DNA of 64,000 bases from Devosia sp. (lineage in GTDB: Bacteria > Pseudomonadota > Alphaproteobacteria > Rhizobiales > Devosiaceae): positions 1,736,001 through 1,800,000 of the forward strand of contig NZ_CP075529.1 of assembly GCF_025809055.1 (NCBI RefSeq), written 5' to 3'. The number at the start of each line of letters is the position of its first letter. Position 1 is the first letter of the stretch. Below, piece by piece: positions 29,716-37,408 of this stretch. The notes under the pieces are model-generated. The model was not told the DNA's origin and ran no database searches. It saw only the letters and a list, made by a program, of their open reading frames with translations. Position numbers and translations under genes: made by a program.

Positions 29716-29832
29716 CAAAACCCGCCCTTTTTGGGCATTGTCATAGCGGTTTCATCCGCAATCAATAACTGAGGCTGCATGATTGACTGGAATTGGCCTC
29801 GTCCACGGCCCTCTCACTCGGAACGCACCAAA

Positions 29833-29847
29833 GTTATGCTGGATAAC
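29833..29847. promoter_or_regulatory. MarR-type palindrome upstream of marR
   Basis: GTTAT-GCTGG-ATAAC, a perfect 5-bp inverted repeat with a 5-bp spacer, 60 bp upstream of the marR start in the 280-bp divergent gap. The same GTTAT-N5-ATAAC arrangement stands in front of the feruloyl-CoA synthase gene at 35539-35553. The rest of 29627-29906 is AT-richer than the coding DNA and holds the two divergent promoters. Confidence 0.6.
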
Positions 29848-29906
29848 CAAAATCAGGCAATGCTAAAACCAAGACCACACCCACAAGTCAGCGAGGCCCA
29901 CACCTG

Positions 29907-30383
29907 ATGCGTCCAGACCCGGCTCCTTCTGCACCATCAGTCTCCGACGTCGCCGATGGCGCCATTCGCTCCAGCGCCACCACCGGCATTGTCGGCTATC
30001 GTCTGCGACGCGCCCAGCTCAATGTCTTCCAGCAATTCCTCACCGCCTTCGAACAGATGCAGTTGCGGCCGGCCGAGTATTCGGTTCTGGTCCTGATTGA
30101 CGACAATCCTGGCCGCAAGCAGACCGAAATCGCCGAGGTCCTGGGCATCAAGCGCGCCAATCTCGTCACCCTGGTGCATGGGCTTGAAGATCGCGGCCTC
30201 GTCGAGCGCATCCCCTCCGCGGCCGACAAGCGCGCCAATGCCCTGCATCTGACCCCGGCGGGCGATGCCTTTCTGGCCCGCGCCAAGGCCATCCATGATG
30301 GTCTCGAGCAGGACATCGTCGCCCGTCTTGGTGGCCCCGAAGTGCGCGAACACCTCCTCGAACTCCTCGATCGCCTCAGTTGA
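29907..30383 (+). CDS. MarR-family regulator, likely of hydroxycinnamate catabolism
   Basis: 158 residues. The winged-helix core is RPAEYSVLVLIDDNPGRKQTEIAEVLGIKRANLVTLVHGLEDRGLVERIPSAADKRANALHLTPAG, with the DKR wing typical of MarR. Known MarR repressors of ferulate/coumarate genes (FerC, CouR, HcaR) respond to the CoA thioesters; this one sits at the end of such a gene set and is a good functional counterpart. It probably represses fcs and itself through the shared palindrome. Start ATG 29907, weak GAGG upstream. Confidence 0.85.
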   Translation: MRPDPAPSAPSVSDVADGAIRSSATTGIVGYRLRRAQLNVFQQFLTAFEQMQLRPAEYSVLVLIDDNPGRKQTEIAEVLGIKRANLVTLVHGLEDRGLVERIPSAADKRANALHLTPAGDAFLARAKAIHDGLEQDIVARLGGPEVREHLLELLDRLS

Positions 30384-30440
30384 TTGAGCGCGGTTCACCG
30401 GTGAACTGAAACTCCACCTCCCTCGCCCCTCGGCTGCCAC

Positions 30441-31205
30441 TCACCGGAAATTGGGCGGACGCTTTTCCAGAAAGGCGCGCAACCCCTCCTCGGCATCCGG
30501 CCCGGTCTGGCTGAGCGCCGCCGTCAGGCTTTCCGCATAGAGCCCGGCCTCCGGCGGCATGGTGCTGATCTGGGCGATCGCCTGGATGATGAAGCCATTG
30601 ATGGTGCGGGAATTGCTGGCAATGCGCCCGGCAAGCTCCAGGGCCTTGTCCAGCGCGCCACCCTCTGCAACCAGGTGGTGGGCCAGGCCAAGCCGCTCCC
30701 CGTCAGTGCCCGAATAGGTGCGGCCGGTCAGCATCATTTCCGTCAGCCGGTCGGGCCCGATCAGGCGCGAAATTCGCACCGATCCGCCGCCACCCACGAA
30801 TATCCCGCGCAGACCTTCCGGCATCTGGAACCGCACGGTTTCCTCGGCCACGCGCACGTGGCAGGCTGCCGCGAATTCCAGCCCGCCGCCCATCACCGCG
30901 CCACTCATCGCCGCCACCACCGGCACGGGCGAATGGGCCACCAGCGCCATCACCCGGTGCCAGTTGCGCGAATGGGCCATGACCTCGAGGGGCTGGCGCG
31001 CCACATGCTGGGAGAGATCAAGTCCCGATGAGAAATGCCCGCCCTTGCCGGAAATGACGATGACACGAATGGCCTGCGGCACGGCGCTGAAATAGCCATC
31101 GAGCGCTGTGATCAGGTCATCATTGAGCGCATTGCGCTTTTCAGGCCGGTTGAGTTCGAGATGGGCAATGCCATCCCGCTCGGTCACCGTCAGAACCCCG
31201 GCCAT
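30441..31205 (-). CDS. Enoyl-CoA hydratase (crotonase family), probable hydroxycinnamoyl-CoA hydratase
   Basis: 254 residues from the ATG at 31205, which has a good GGAAGGAC site; an ATG at 31232 overlapping the thioesterase stop is possible. The crotonase core carries both hydratase glutamates: Glu110 (in MGGGLEFAAAC) and Glu130 (in FQMPEGLRG), twenty apart as in classical hydratases. The hydratase-lyase HCHL, as I recall, has Ser at the first of these positions. So this enzyme likely hydrates the CoA-thioester double bond without cleaving it, fitting the SDR and thiolase next door. It is last in the minus-strand operon. Confidence 0.85.
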   Translation of the reverse strand: MAGVLTVTERDGIAHLELNRPEKRNALNDDLITALDGYFSAVPQAIRVIVISGKGGHFSSGLDLSQHVARQPLEVMAHSRNWHRVMALVAHSPVPVVAAMSGAVMGGGLEFAAACHVRVAEETVRFQMPEGLRGIFVGGGGSVRISRLIGPDRLTEMMLTGRTYSGTDGERLGLAHHLVAEGGALDKALELAGRIASNSRTINGFIIQAIAQISTMPPEAGLYAESLTAALSQTGPDAEEGLRAFLEKRPPNFR

Positions 31206-31228
31206 TGCTTGTCCTTCCCTATCCTTGA

Positions 31229-31645
31229 TCATTGCGCACCGAGCTTGCGGCGGACCTCGTCCGGAAGTGGCGTGGCGCGAATGCCGCCCTCGGCATCCCG
31301 CGCCACCCAGACGCGCTTCTCATGGGCCTCGATGGCCACCTCACCGTCCCGGAGCAGGCTGTGCTTCACCGAAAAACTCGACCGCCCCAGTTCGACGATC
31401 TCCGAGCGGATCTGCACCGTATCGCCAAATGAACTCGGCTTGAAAAACCGCGCCCCGGTATCGACCATGGGAATGCCCGCAATACCGTAATGCTCGAGCC
31501 AGTTGCGCTTGCCCATGCCCAGTGCCGCGCTCACCAGGCCCGCCGTCGCATTGTCGAAGAAGCGGAAATAATTGGGGTAATAGACGATCCCTGCCGGGTC
31601 GCAGTCACCGAACTGGATCGTGATGGAAATGGTTTGGGAAAACAT
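31229..31645 (-). CDS. Hotdog-fold acyl-CoA thioesterase, 4-hydroxybenzoyl-CoA thioesterase type
   Basis: 138 residues. FGDCDPAGIVYYPNYFRFFD is the diagnostic 4-HBT motif; Asp16 matches the catalytic Asp17 of the Pseudomonas enzyme. It would release free 4-hydroxybenzoate or vanillate from the CoA thioester left after thiolysis. It lies seven bases after the SDR gene. A longer in-frame start at 31702 would overlap the SDR and is rejected. Confidence 0.88.
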   Translation of the reverse strand: MFSQTISITIQFGDCDPAGIVYYPNYFRFFDNATAGLVSAALGMGKRNWLEHYGIAGIPMVDTGARFFKPSSFGDTVQIRSEIVELGRSSFSVKHSLLRDGEVAIEAHEKRVWVARDAEGGIRATPLPDEVRRKLGAQ

Positions 31646-31652
31646 GTCCGGC

Positions 31653-32414
31653 CTATTTGGGCTGCATGCGCAGGGCGCCGTCGAGCCGCACCACTTCGCC
31701 ATTGAGATAGTCGTTGCCGATCATCGCCATCACCAGCGCCGCGAATTCTTCCGGCCGGCCCAGCCGCGCCGGGTTGGGAATCGAGGCCCCCAATCCATCC
31801 TGGACCTCCTGCGGCAGTTCCGCCAGAAGTGGCGTCAGGAAGAGCCCGGGGGCAATGGCCAGCACGCGGATGCCGAAGCGGGCAAATTCGCGCGCCGCCG
31901 GCAGGGTCAGCGAGACGATGCCGCCCTTGGAGGCCGCATAGGCCGCCTGCCCGATCTGCCCTTCGAACGCCGCGACCGATGCCGTCGAAATGATGACGCC
32001 GCGCTGGCCGTTGCCATCGGCCTCCCCCAGCGACATGGCATGGGCGCACAGCCGCATCATGTTGAAGCTGCCGAGCAGGTTGACATTGATCACCCGGGAA
32101 AAGGCATCGAGCGGCATCGGCCCGTCGCGCCCCACGATCCGAGCCGCCGTTCCGATCCCGGCGCAATTGACCAGCACCGATGGACTGCCGAGTGCAGCAA
32201 TCGCCGCATTCACTGCCGCTTCGGCGCTTTCGGCATTGGCAACGTCGGCGGAAAAAAACTGTCCGCCCAGTTCCTTAGCAATCGCCATGCCCTTGTCGGC
32301 ATCGCGGTCGAATATGGCCACCCGGGCGCCCGCGTCTGTCAGCGCCCGCGCCGTGGCTGCACCCAGCCCGGAGGCACCGCCGGTGATAAAGGCAACCTTG
32401 CCCGCGACGTCCAT
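31653..32414 (-). CDS. SDR dehydrogenase, 3-hydroxyacyl-CoA dehydrogenase type II-like
   Basis: 253 residues. The NAD site is TGGASGLG (11-18) and the catalytic triad Ser146, Tyr159, Lys163 (YAASK). The closest family by eye is type-2 3-hydroxyacyl-CoA dehydrogenase (HSD17B10-like): ADVANAESAEAAVNAA, NCAGIGTAARIVG. It would oxidise the 3-hydroxy-3-arylpropionyl-CoA to the 3-oxo form. The stop shares one base with the region of the next start; it belongs to the fcs operon. Confidence 0.87.
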   Translation of the reverse strand: MDVAGKVAFITGGASGLGAATARALTDAGARVAIFDRDADKGMAIAKELGGQFFSADVANAESAEAAVNAAIAALGSPSVLVNCAGIGTAARIVGRDGPMPLDAFSRVINVNLLGSFNMMRLCAHAMSLGEADGNGQRGVIISTASVAAFEGQIGQAAYAASKGGIVSLTLPAAREFARFGIRVLAIAPGLFLTPLLAELPQEVQDGLGASIPNPARLGRPEEFAALVMAMIGNDYLNGEVVRLDGALRMQPK

Positions 32415-33655
32415 CAGCTGGCCTCCACGTTTTCGAGCAGCAGCGCAATGCCCTGTCCGCCGCCAATACAGGCCGACGCAATGCCGTAGCGCGTATTGGA
32501 GCGCTTGAGTTCCAGCGCCAGTGTCAGGCCCAGCCGGATACCCGTCACGCCCAGCGGATGGCCGATGGCAATGGCCCCGCCATTGACGTTGAGCCTGTCC
32601 TCGTCGAGCCCCAGTTCATCCACGCAGGCCAGGATTTGCGCCCCGAATGCCTCGTTGATTTCCACCCGCCCGATCTGATCCAGCGACAACCCGGCCGTTT
32701 CCAGCACGGCGCGGATGGCCGGCGCCGGACCGATCCCCATAATCTGCGGCGGCACCCCGACGGCGGCACTGGCAACAATGCGGGCCAGCGGCTTATGACC
32801 GTTGTCGCGGGCATAGGCGGCGGAGGCGACCAGCACAGCCCCGGCGCCATCGACGATGGCCGATGAATTGCCGCCGGTCTGCACGCCGCCAAAGGCCGGA
32901 CGCAGCCGCGCCAGCACTTCATAGGGTGACGGCCTTATGTGGCTGTCGGTATCGACGCTTTCGACCCCGCGCGGCAGCTTAAGCCCCCGCGCCTCAAGGC
33001 CCTCGATTTCAAAATTTTGGCTCGACACGGCCGCGATTTCCTCGGCCAGGATACCGGCGTCGCGAGCGGCGATGGCGCGATTGAAGCTGCGCTCGGCAAA
33101 CCGATCCACCCGCTCACGGGAGATGTTGTATTTCTTGGCCAGGTTCTCGGCCGTGTCGCCCATATTGACGCATCCGGCGGGATCGTAGAGCGCCTCCCAG
33201 AGGAAGTCCTTGAACTCCACCTTGCCCATGGCAAAGCCATTGCGATGCGTATAGGCGGCAATCGGGTTGCGGCTCATGCTCTCGCAGCCGGCCGCAAGGG
33301 TGAGATCGGTGCGCCCGAGCGACACCGAATCCGCGGCCTGCGCGATCACTTCCAGCCCCGTACCGCAAATGCGCTGCACCAGATGCGCCGGCGCCTCGGT
33401 TGGCGCACCGGCATAAAGGCCGATATGGCGCGGCGTGACATAGGCATCGAACGACGCCTGGGCCATCGAACCGGCAATGGTATGGCCGATATCGCCGGCC
33501 TTGACGCCGGTCTTTGCAATCGCCGCACGCGCCGCCGCAATGCCCAGGTCAATGGGCGAAATCTCGGCAAAGGCGCCGCGATAGTCGACGAACGGCGTCC
33601 TTGCGCCGCCCAGCAGCCACGCATCCTCGAAAGTCAGGCGAAGGCCCTTGCTCAT
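32414..33655 (-). CDS. Thiolase (acetyl-CoA acyltransferase) for aryl-3-oxopropionyl-CoA
   Basis: 413 residues. The active-site Cys97 is in LVQRICGTGLEVI, the His motif is NGGAIAIGHPLGVTG and the second Cys is in SACIGGGQG; all thiolase residues are present. It cleaves the 3-oxo thioester with CoA to benzoyl-type CoA plus acetyl-CoA. It could also resemble PcaF, the 3-oxoadipyl-CoA thiolase, but its place between the SDR and the aryl-CoA ligase favours side-chain beta-oxidation. One base separates it from fcs. Confidence 0.87.
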   Translation of the reverse strand: MSKGLRLTFEDAWLLGGARTPFVDYRGAFAEISPIDLGIAAARAAIAKTGVKAGDIGHTIAGSMAQASFDAYVTPRHIGLYAGAPTEAPAHLVQRICGTGLEVIAQAADSVSLGRTDLTLAAGCESMSRNPIAAYTHRNGFAMGKVEFKDFLWEALYDPAGCVNMGDTAENLAKKYNISRERVDRFAERSFNRAIAARDAGILAEEIAAVSSQNFEIEGLEARGLKLPRGVESVDTDSHIRPSPYEVLARLRPAFGGVQTGGNSSAIVDGAGAVLVASAAYARDNGHKPLARIVASAAVGVPPQIMGIGPAPAIRAVLETAGLSLDQIGRVEINEAFGAQILACVDELGLDEDRLNVNGGAIAIGHPLGVTGIRLGLTLALELKRSNTRYGIASACIGGGQGIALLLENVEAS

Positions 33656-33656
33656 G

Positions 33657-35516
33657 CTACATGCCCTTTCGCGGCAGGATGAAGATATCGGGGCCCGGCG
33701 CCTCGGCGTAAAGCGCCTTGATGAGATCGGCCCGATGCGTCCGCACGGCGCGCTGATTGATCGAACCCTTGTCGGTCACCTCGCCCCGGTCGATATCGGG
33801 CAGCTCGGTCATCACCACCGCCCGCGCCACATGGTTGGAGCTGCCGGTGGATGCCTGCGCCAGGCCCATTAGGCTATCGGCGAATTTTTCGCGCACCGCG
33901 GGGTGCGCAAGGATCGTCGCCGCATCGGTCTCTCCCGGCAGCCCGGCATGGCGGGCACAGGCGGCCAGGTCCGGAAAGATCATCGCGCCGATATAGTTGA
34001 GGTCCAAGCCCGTCAGCACCACGTCGCGAATGAGCGGCGCACAGGCAGCAATGACTGCCGAACGCACCGCCGCGAAATTGACCCAGGTCCCGGTGGAGAG
34101 CTTGAAATCCTCGGTCACCCGGCCATCGAAGATCAGCCCCTTGGCGACATCGTCCGGGTCGGCAAAGCGCACCGCGTCGCCGATGCGATAAAAGCCTTCC
34201 TCGTCAAAGGCCTCGGCGGTCTTTTCGGCATCGCGCCAATAGCCCGGCGTCACATTGGGGCCCTTGAGCCGCAATTCGGTCTTGTCGCCATTGGGCACCA
34301 GCTTGACCGTCATGCCGGCCGCCGGCAGGCCGATATGGCCGGCCTCTTCCACCGCCCAGGTGGTGGTGAAGGCAAAGGGCGCCGTTTCGGTCGAGCCATA
34401 GCCGGTGATGATCAGCACCCGCTCGCCGGTCTCGGCCCGCGCCGCCTTGTCGAGCCCCTCGAACACGTGCTGGGAGAGGCCCGCTCCCGCATATTGCAGC
34501 AGCTTGAGCTTGGCGAAAAGATTGCGGCGCGCCTCGGGATGCTCGTCGAAGGCGGCGACCAGGAATTCGTAGGCTTTTGGGACATTGGTGAAGAAGGTGG
34601 GCTGCACGGTCTTGAGATTTTCGAGCGTGCGGCCGATCCGCGCCGGCGTCGGCTGGCCATCATCGATATAGAAGGACCCGCCATTATAGATGGCCATGCC
34701 GGTATTGTGGCTGCCGCCAGCCACATGGTTCCAGGGCATCCAGTCGAGCAGCACCGGCGGCTCGTCGGCGACGAAGGCCAGCGCCGTGCGGATCATCTCC
34801 TGGTTGCAGGCCATCATGCGATTGGTGGTAATGACCCCCTTTGGCAGGCCGGTCGAACCGGATGTAAAGAGGATCTTGGCGATTGTGTCCCCGGTAATGG
34901 CCTCATGCGCCGCCGCCACAGCCGGGGTAACCGGGGTCTCAAGCAGGTCGTCGAAGACCTTGACCGGCCGGCCGGCGGGCGGATTGGTCCGCACGATCAG
35001 CGGCACATCCGCGCCAAAGGTAGCGGCAATGGCGGCCGAGAACTTTTCGCCATCGCTGGCATAAACCATGCCCGGCGTCACCAGGCCCGCAATATGCTTG
35101 AGCTTGCCGTAATCGGTGGACACCAGTGAATAGGCCGGCGAAATCGGCGCATAGGGAATGCCGACCCAGATCGCGGCCAGACCCAGGAGGAAATGCTCGA
35201 CCTCATTGCCCGAGATGATCATCAACGGCCGCTCGGCCGAGAGCCCGGCGTCAAGCAGGGCCTGCGCCAATGGCGGAATAGCCTGCATCACCTCGGCAAA
35301 GCTCATCTCGCGCCATCCCGCGCCCAGCCGGTCGGCGATCAAGACCCTGTCCGGGGTCTTCTCGGCCCAGCCGGCCAGCGCATCGACAATCGAGCGCGGA
35401 TAGGCGCCAAGCGGCTCCACTGAACGGATGATGGTGGTGCCATTGGCCCGGTGTTCGGCCGCCGCCGCCATATTCCCCAGCCGCACATGACGAACGGGCG
35501 TCGCCTTGATATCCAT
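33657..35516 (-). CDS. fcs: Feruloyl/4-coumaroyl-CoA synthase (AMP-forming acyl-CoA ligase)
   Basis: 619 residues from the ATG at 35516, which has GGGAGGATCTC upstream. The P-loop is TSGSTGLPKG (218-227), the A5 motif YGSTETAP, and the hinge region IFDGRVTEDFKLSTGTWVNF is typical of the feruloyl-CoA synthase branch. The family is longer than ordinary acyl ligases, as here. It activates ferulate, p-coumarate or related acids and is first in the operon with the beta-oxidation genes. A perfect MarR-type palindrome overlaps its leader. Confidence 0.88.
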   Translation of the reverse strand: MDIKATPVRHVRLGNMAAAAEHRANGTTIIRSVEPLGAYPRSIVDALAGWAEKTPDRVLIADRLGAGWREMSFAEVMQAIPPLAQALLDAGLSAERPLMIISGNEVEHFLLGLAAIWVGIPYAPISPAYSLVSTDYGKLKHIAGLVTPGMVYASDGEKFSAAIAATFGADVPLIVRTNPPAGRPVKVFDDLLETPVTPAVAAAHEAITGDTIAKILFTSGSTGLPKGVITTNRMMACNQEMIRTALAFVADEPPVLLDWMPWNHVAGGSHNTGMAIYNGGSFYIDDGQPTPARIGRTLENLKTVQPTFFTNVPKAYEFLVAAFDEHPEARRNLFAKLKLLQYAGAGLSQHVFEGLDKAARAETGERVLIITGYGSTETAPFAFTTTWAVEEAGHIGLPAAGMTVKLVPNGDKTELRLKGPNVTPGYWRDAEKTAEAFDEEGFYRIGDAVRFADPDDVAKGLIFDGRVTEDFKLSTGTWVNFAAVRSAVIAACAPLIRDVVLTGLDLNYIGAMIFPDLAACARHAGLPGETDAATILAHPAVREKFADSLMGLAQASTGSSNHVARAVVMTELPDIDRGEVTDKGSINQRAVRTHRADLIKALYAEAPGPDIFILPRKGM

Positions 35517-35536
35517 GAGATCCTCCCTCACGAATA

Positions 35537-35555
35537 TAGTTATGTATCATAACTA
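35537..35555. promoter_or_regulatory. Perfect palindromic operator in front of fcs
   Basis: TAGTTATG-TAT-CATAACTA, 8-bp arms, 21 bp upstream of the fcs ATG. It contains the GTTAT-N5-ATAAC core also found upstream of marR. Its position over the likely transcription or ribosome-entry site is right for a repressor. Confidence 0.75.
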
Positions 35556-35616
35556 AATCAGGCGCAAGTCCTTCCGGCGCCAAACGCCGTAAGTCTACGC
35601 TACCGCAGCGTTTCGC

Positions 35617-36591
35617 CTAACTCCCGGCGCGATAACCGACATCGATCACCGCCTCGCCCCCGGCAAGGCGCGACACGCAGGCGCACATGCGCTCGCTCTC
35701 AGCCTTCTCCTCCCGGCTGAAAAAGACATCACGATGATCGAGCTCGCCGGTGCGATCGACGATTCTGACCGCACACAACCCGCATTCACCGCGCTGGCAA
35801 TCATAGATCATGTCCACGCCCGCCCCGATCAGCGCATCGAGCAGCGTCTGGTCCGGCCGCACCGGCACGGTGATGTCGCGATTGAGCACCCGGACGGTAA
35901 ATTCCTGCTCCGCGAACAATCCGCTATCGCCGAACACCTCGTAGCGCAGCCGGCTGATCGGGCGGCCGCTGGCGGCCCATGCCGTTTTCGCGGCTTCCAG
36001 CATGCCGATCGGCCCGCAGAGGTAACATTCGGTATCGGCCGGCAGGGCCGCGAACTCTGCGCTCAGATCAATATGCTCCCCGCGCGCATTATCCCGCAGG
36101 TCGAGCCGGTCGCCGAGCAGGTCCTCTAATTCATCGGCAAAGGCCATGAGTGCCCGGCTGCGCGCCGCATAGACCACGCGCAGCGATGCCCCGCGCGCCG
36201 CAAGGGCCCGCGCCATGCCATAGATCGGGGTGATGCCGATGCCACCGGCGAGCAGCAGATAGTGGCGCGCGCGCCAACTGAGTTCGAACCGGTTTTCCGG
36301 CAGGGTCAGTCGCGCCGCCTGCCCGGGTTCCAGTCCCCACATATAGCGCGACCCGCCCCGGCTCTGGGGATGCAGCTTGACGGCCACCGCGATCTGCCCG
36401 GGCCTGGCCGGGATGACGGTATAGGTCCGGTTGGTCCAGCCACCCCCGGCTTCGACCCGGAAATTGCTGTGCGAACCCGGATCGAACCGGGGCACGGTAC
36501 CATCGGCATCAAAGACGATCTGGCGAACGTCCTCGGCAACCTGCCGGACATCGGCGACGCGGGCATCCCGCCACTCCACGCGATTGCGCAT
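35617..36591 (-). CDS. vanB: Vanillate O-demethylase oxidoreductase subunit
   Basis: 324 residues from the ATG at 36591 (GGAGGAACGGA upstream). The order is ferredoxin-reductase FMN/NAD modules then a plant-type ferredoxin: FDPGSHSNFRVEAGGGWTNRTYTVI, LLLAGGIGITPIYGMARAL, CYLCGPIGMLEAA, and the 2Fe-2S ligands in DCQRGECGLCAV plus a Cys near MCACVS. This is the phthalate-dioxygenase-reductase layout of VanB, passing electrons from NAD(P)H to VanA. It is separated from vanR by 82 bp holding two hairpins. Confidence 0.9.
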   Translation of the reverse strand: MRNRVEWRDARVADVRQVAEDVRQIVFDADGTVPRFDPGSHSNFRVEAGGGWTNRTYTVIPARPGQIAVAVKLHPQSRGGSRYMWGLEPGQAARLTLPENRFELSWRARHYLLLAGGIGITPIYGMARALAARGASLRVVYAARSRALMAFADELEDLLGDRLDLRDNARGEHIDLSAEFAALPADTECYLCGPIGMLEAAKTAWAASGRPISRLRYEVFGDSGLFAEQEFTVRVLNRDITVPVRPDQTLLDALIGAGVDMIYDCQRGECGLCAVRIVDRTGELDHRDVFFSREEKAESERMCACVSRLAGGEAVIDVGYRAGS

Positions 36592-36605
36592 TCCGTTCCT
36601 CCCTC

Positions 36606-36664
36606 GTGTGACCACCGCGATGGTCACACACTCGGCGGCCCTCCCGCGAAACCGGGAGCCGCCG
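36606..36664. other. Two strong hairpins between vanR and vanB
   Basis: GTGTGACCA (36606-36614) pairs with TGGTCACAC (36621-36629). A second stem pairs CGGCGG and CTCCCG (36633-36646, two-base bulge) with CGGGAG and CCGCCG (36653-36664). They lie in the vanB leader on the minus-strand transcript. The only T run is on the plus strand, where no gene reads through, so a plain terminator is unlikely; attenuation, processing or an operator are possible. Confidence 0.5.
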
Positions 36665-36673
36665 TTTTCCGTC

Positions 36674-37408
36674 CTAACCCACGACCAGGGACAGGGCCGG
36701 CACCCGGCGGATCAGGCTGCGGTCCTCGTCCAGCACGAATTCCAGATTCTGCCGGGCAAGCCGCGCATGTTCGCGCGCCAAAGCCTCGGCCCTGGCCCCC
36801 TCGCGCAGTTCGATCGCGTTGACCATGGCCTTATGCTGGGCCTGTGCTCCGTAGAGCGAGCGGCGAAAGGCGGCGACGTCGGCCTGCTTGTGCAGGAACG
36901 CGCTGGGCGAGGCGAAGGGCAGGCTGGTCACCCGCTCCACCTCGCGCCGGATGGTCTGGCTGCCTAGGCCCCAGAGCTTTTCGTGAAAGGTCGCGTTGAG
37001 GTCGACATAGCGGTCGAAATCCATCGCCTCCACCTCCCCCTTCTGCGTCTGGTCGAGCTCCGCCAGAAGCCGGTGCAGTTCGGTCATCCGGGCCGGGGCG
37101 ACGCCGCGCTCGGCCGCCAGCCGCAGCGCCGTGCCTTCGAGCACGCCGCGCAGTTCGATGGCGTCGATCACATCCTCGCGGGTAAAGCTGCGCACCGCAT
37201 ATCCACCCGAGGGGATGGCATCGATCAGCCCCTCCTGGCCGAGATGGGCCAGTGCCGCCCGCAATGGCGTGCGCGAAATGCCCAGCTTTTCGGCCAGCGC
37301 CACTTCCGACAGGCGCGAGCCCGGCCGCAATTCGCCCGACACGATCAGATCACGCACCCCCATCAGCGCGCGCTGCGACTGCTGGGCCCGATCCGGCCGG
37401 CCGCTCAT
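36674..37408 (-). CDS. vanR: GntR/FadR-family regulator of the van genes
   Basis: 244 residues, starting at an ATGA overlap with vanA. The N-terminal winged helix is RDLIVSGELRPGSRLSEVALAEKLGISRTPLRAALAHLGQEGLI and the C-terminal FCD-type helical domain ends LAREHARLARQNLEFVL. It lies inside the van operon between vanA and vanB, so it likely represses its own operon until vanillate is present. The candidate operator is the palindrome at 38493. Confidence 0.87.
   Translation of the reverse strand: MSGRPDRAQQSQRALMGVRDLIVSGELRPGSRLSEVALAEKLGISRTPLRAALAHLGQEGLIDAIPSGGYAVRSFTREDVIDAIELRGVLEGTALRLAAERGVAPARMTELHRLLAELDQTQKGEVEAMDFDRYVDLNATFHEKLWGLGSQTIRREVERVTSLPFASPSAFLHKQADVAAFRRSLYGAQAQHKAMVNAIELREGARAEALAREHARLARQNLEFVLDEDRSLIRRVPALSLVVG

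Noticed and set aside
30393..30406. GTTCACCGGTGAAC palindrome between marR and the hydratase gene
   Set aside because: A perfect 14-bp palindrome but in a 57-bp gap between convergent 3' ends with no T run; no role could be supported.
30441..31205. Feruloyl-CoA hydratase-lyase (Ech/HCHL) as the crotonase identity
   Set aside because: Both classical hydratase glutamates are present and the gene lies with an SDR, thiolase and thioesterase that the lyase route would not need.
32414..33655. PcaF (3-oxoadipyl-CoA thiolase) completing the pca pathway
   Set aside because: It is inside the aryl-side-chain beta-oxidation operon and no pcaIJ is nearby; substrate cannot be settled by sequence but the context favours side-chain thiolysis.
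36633..36668. Rho-independent terminator on the plus strand in the vanR-vanB gap
   Set aside because: The T run is on the strand with no gene reading toward it; kept only as a hairpin of unknown role.
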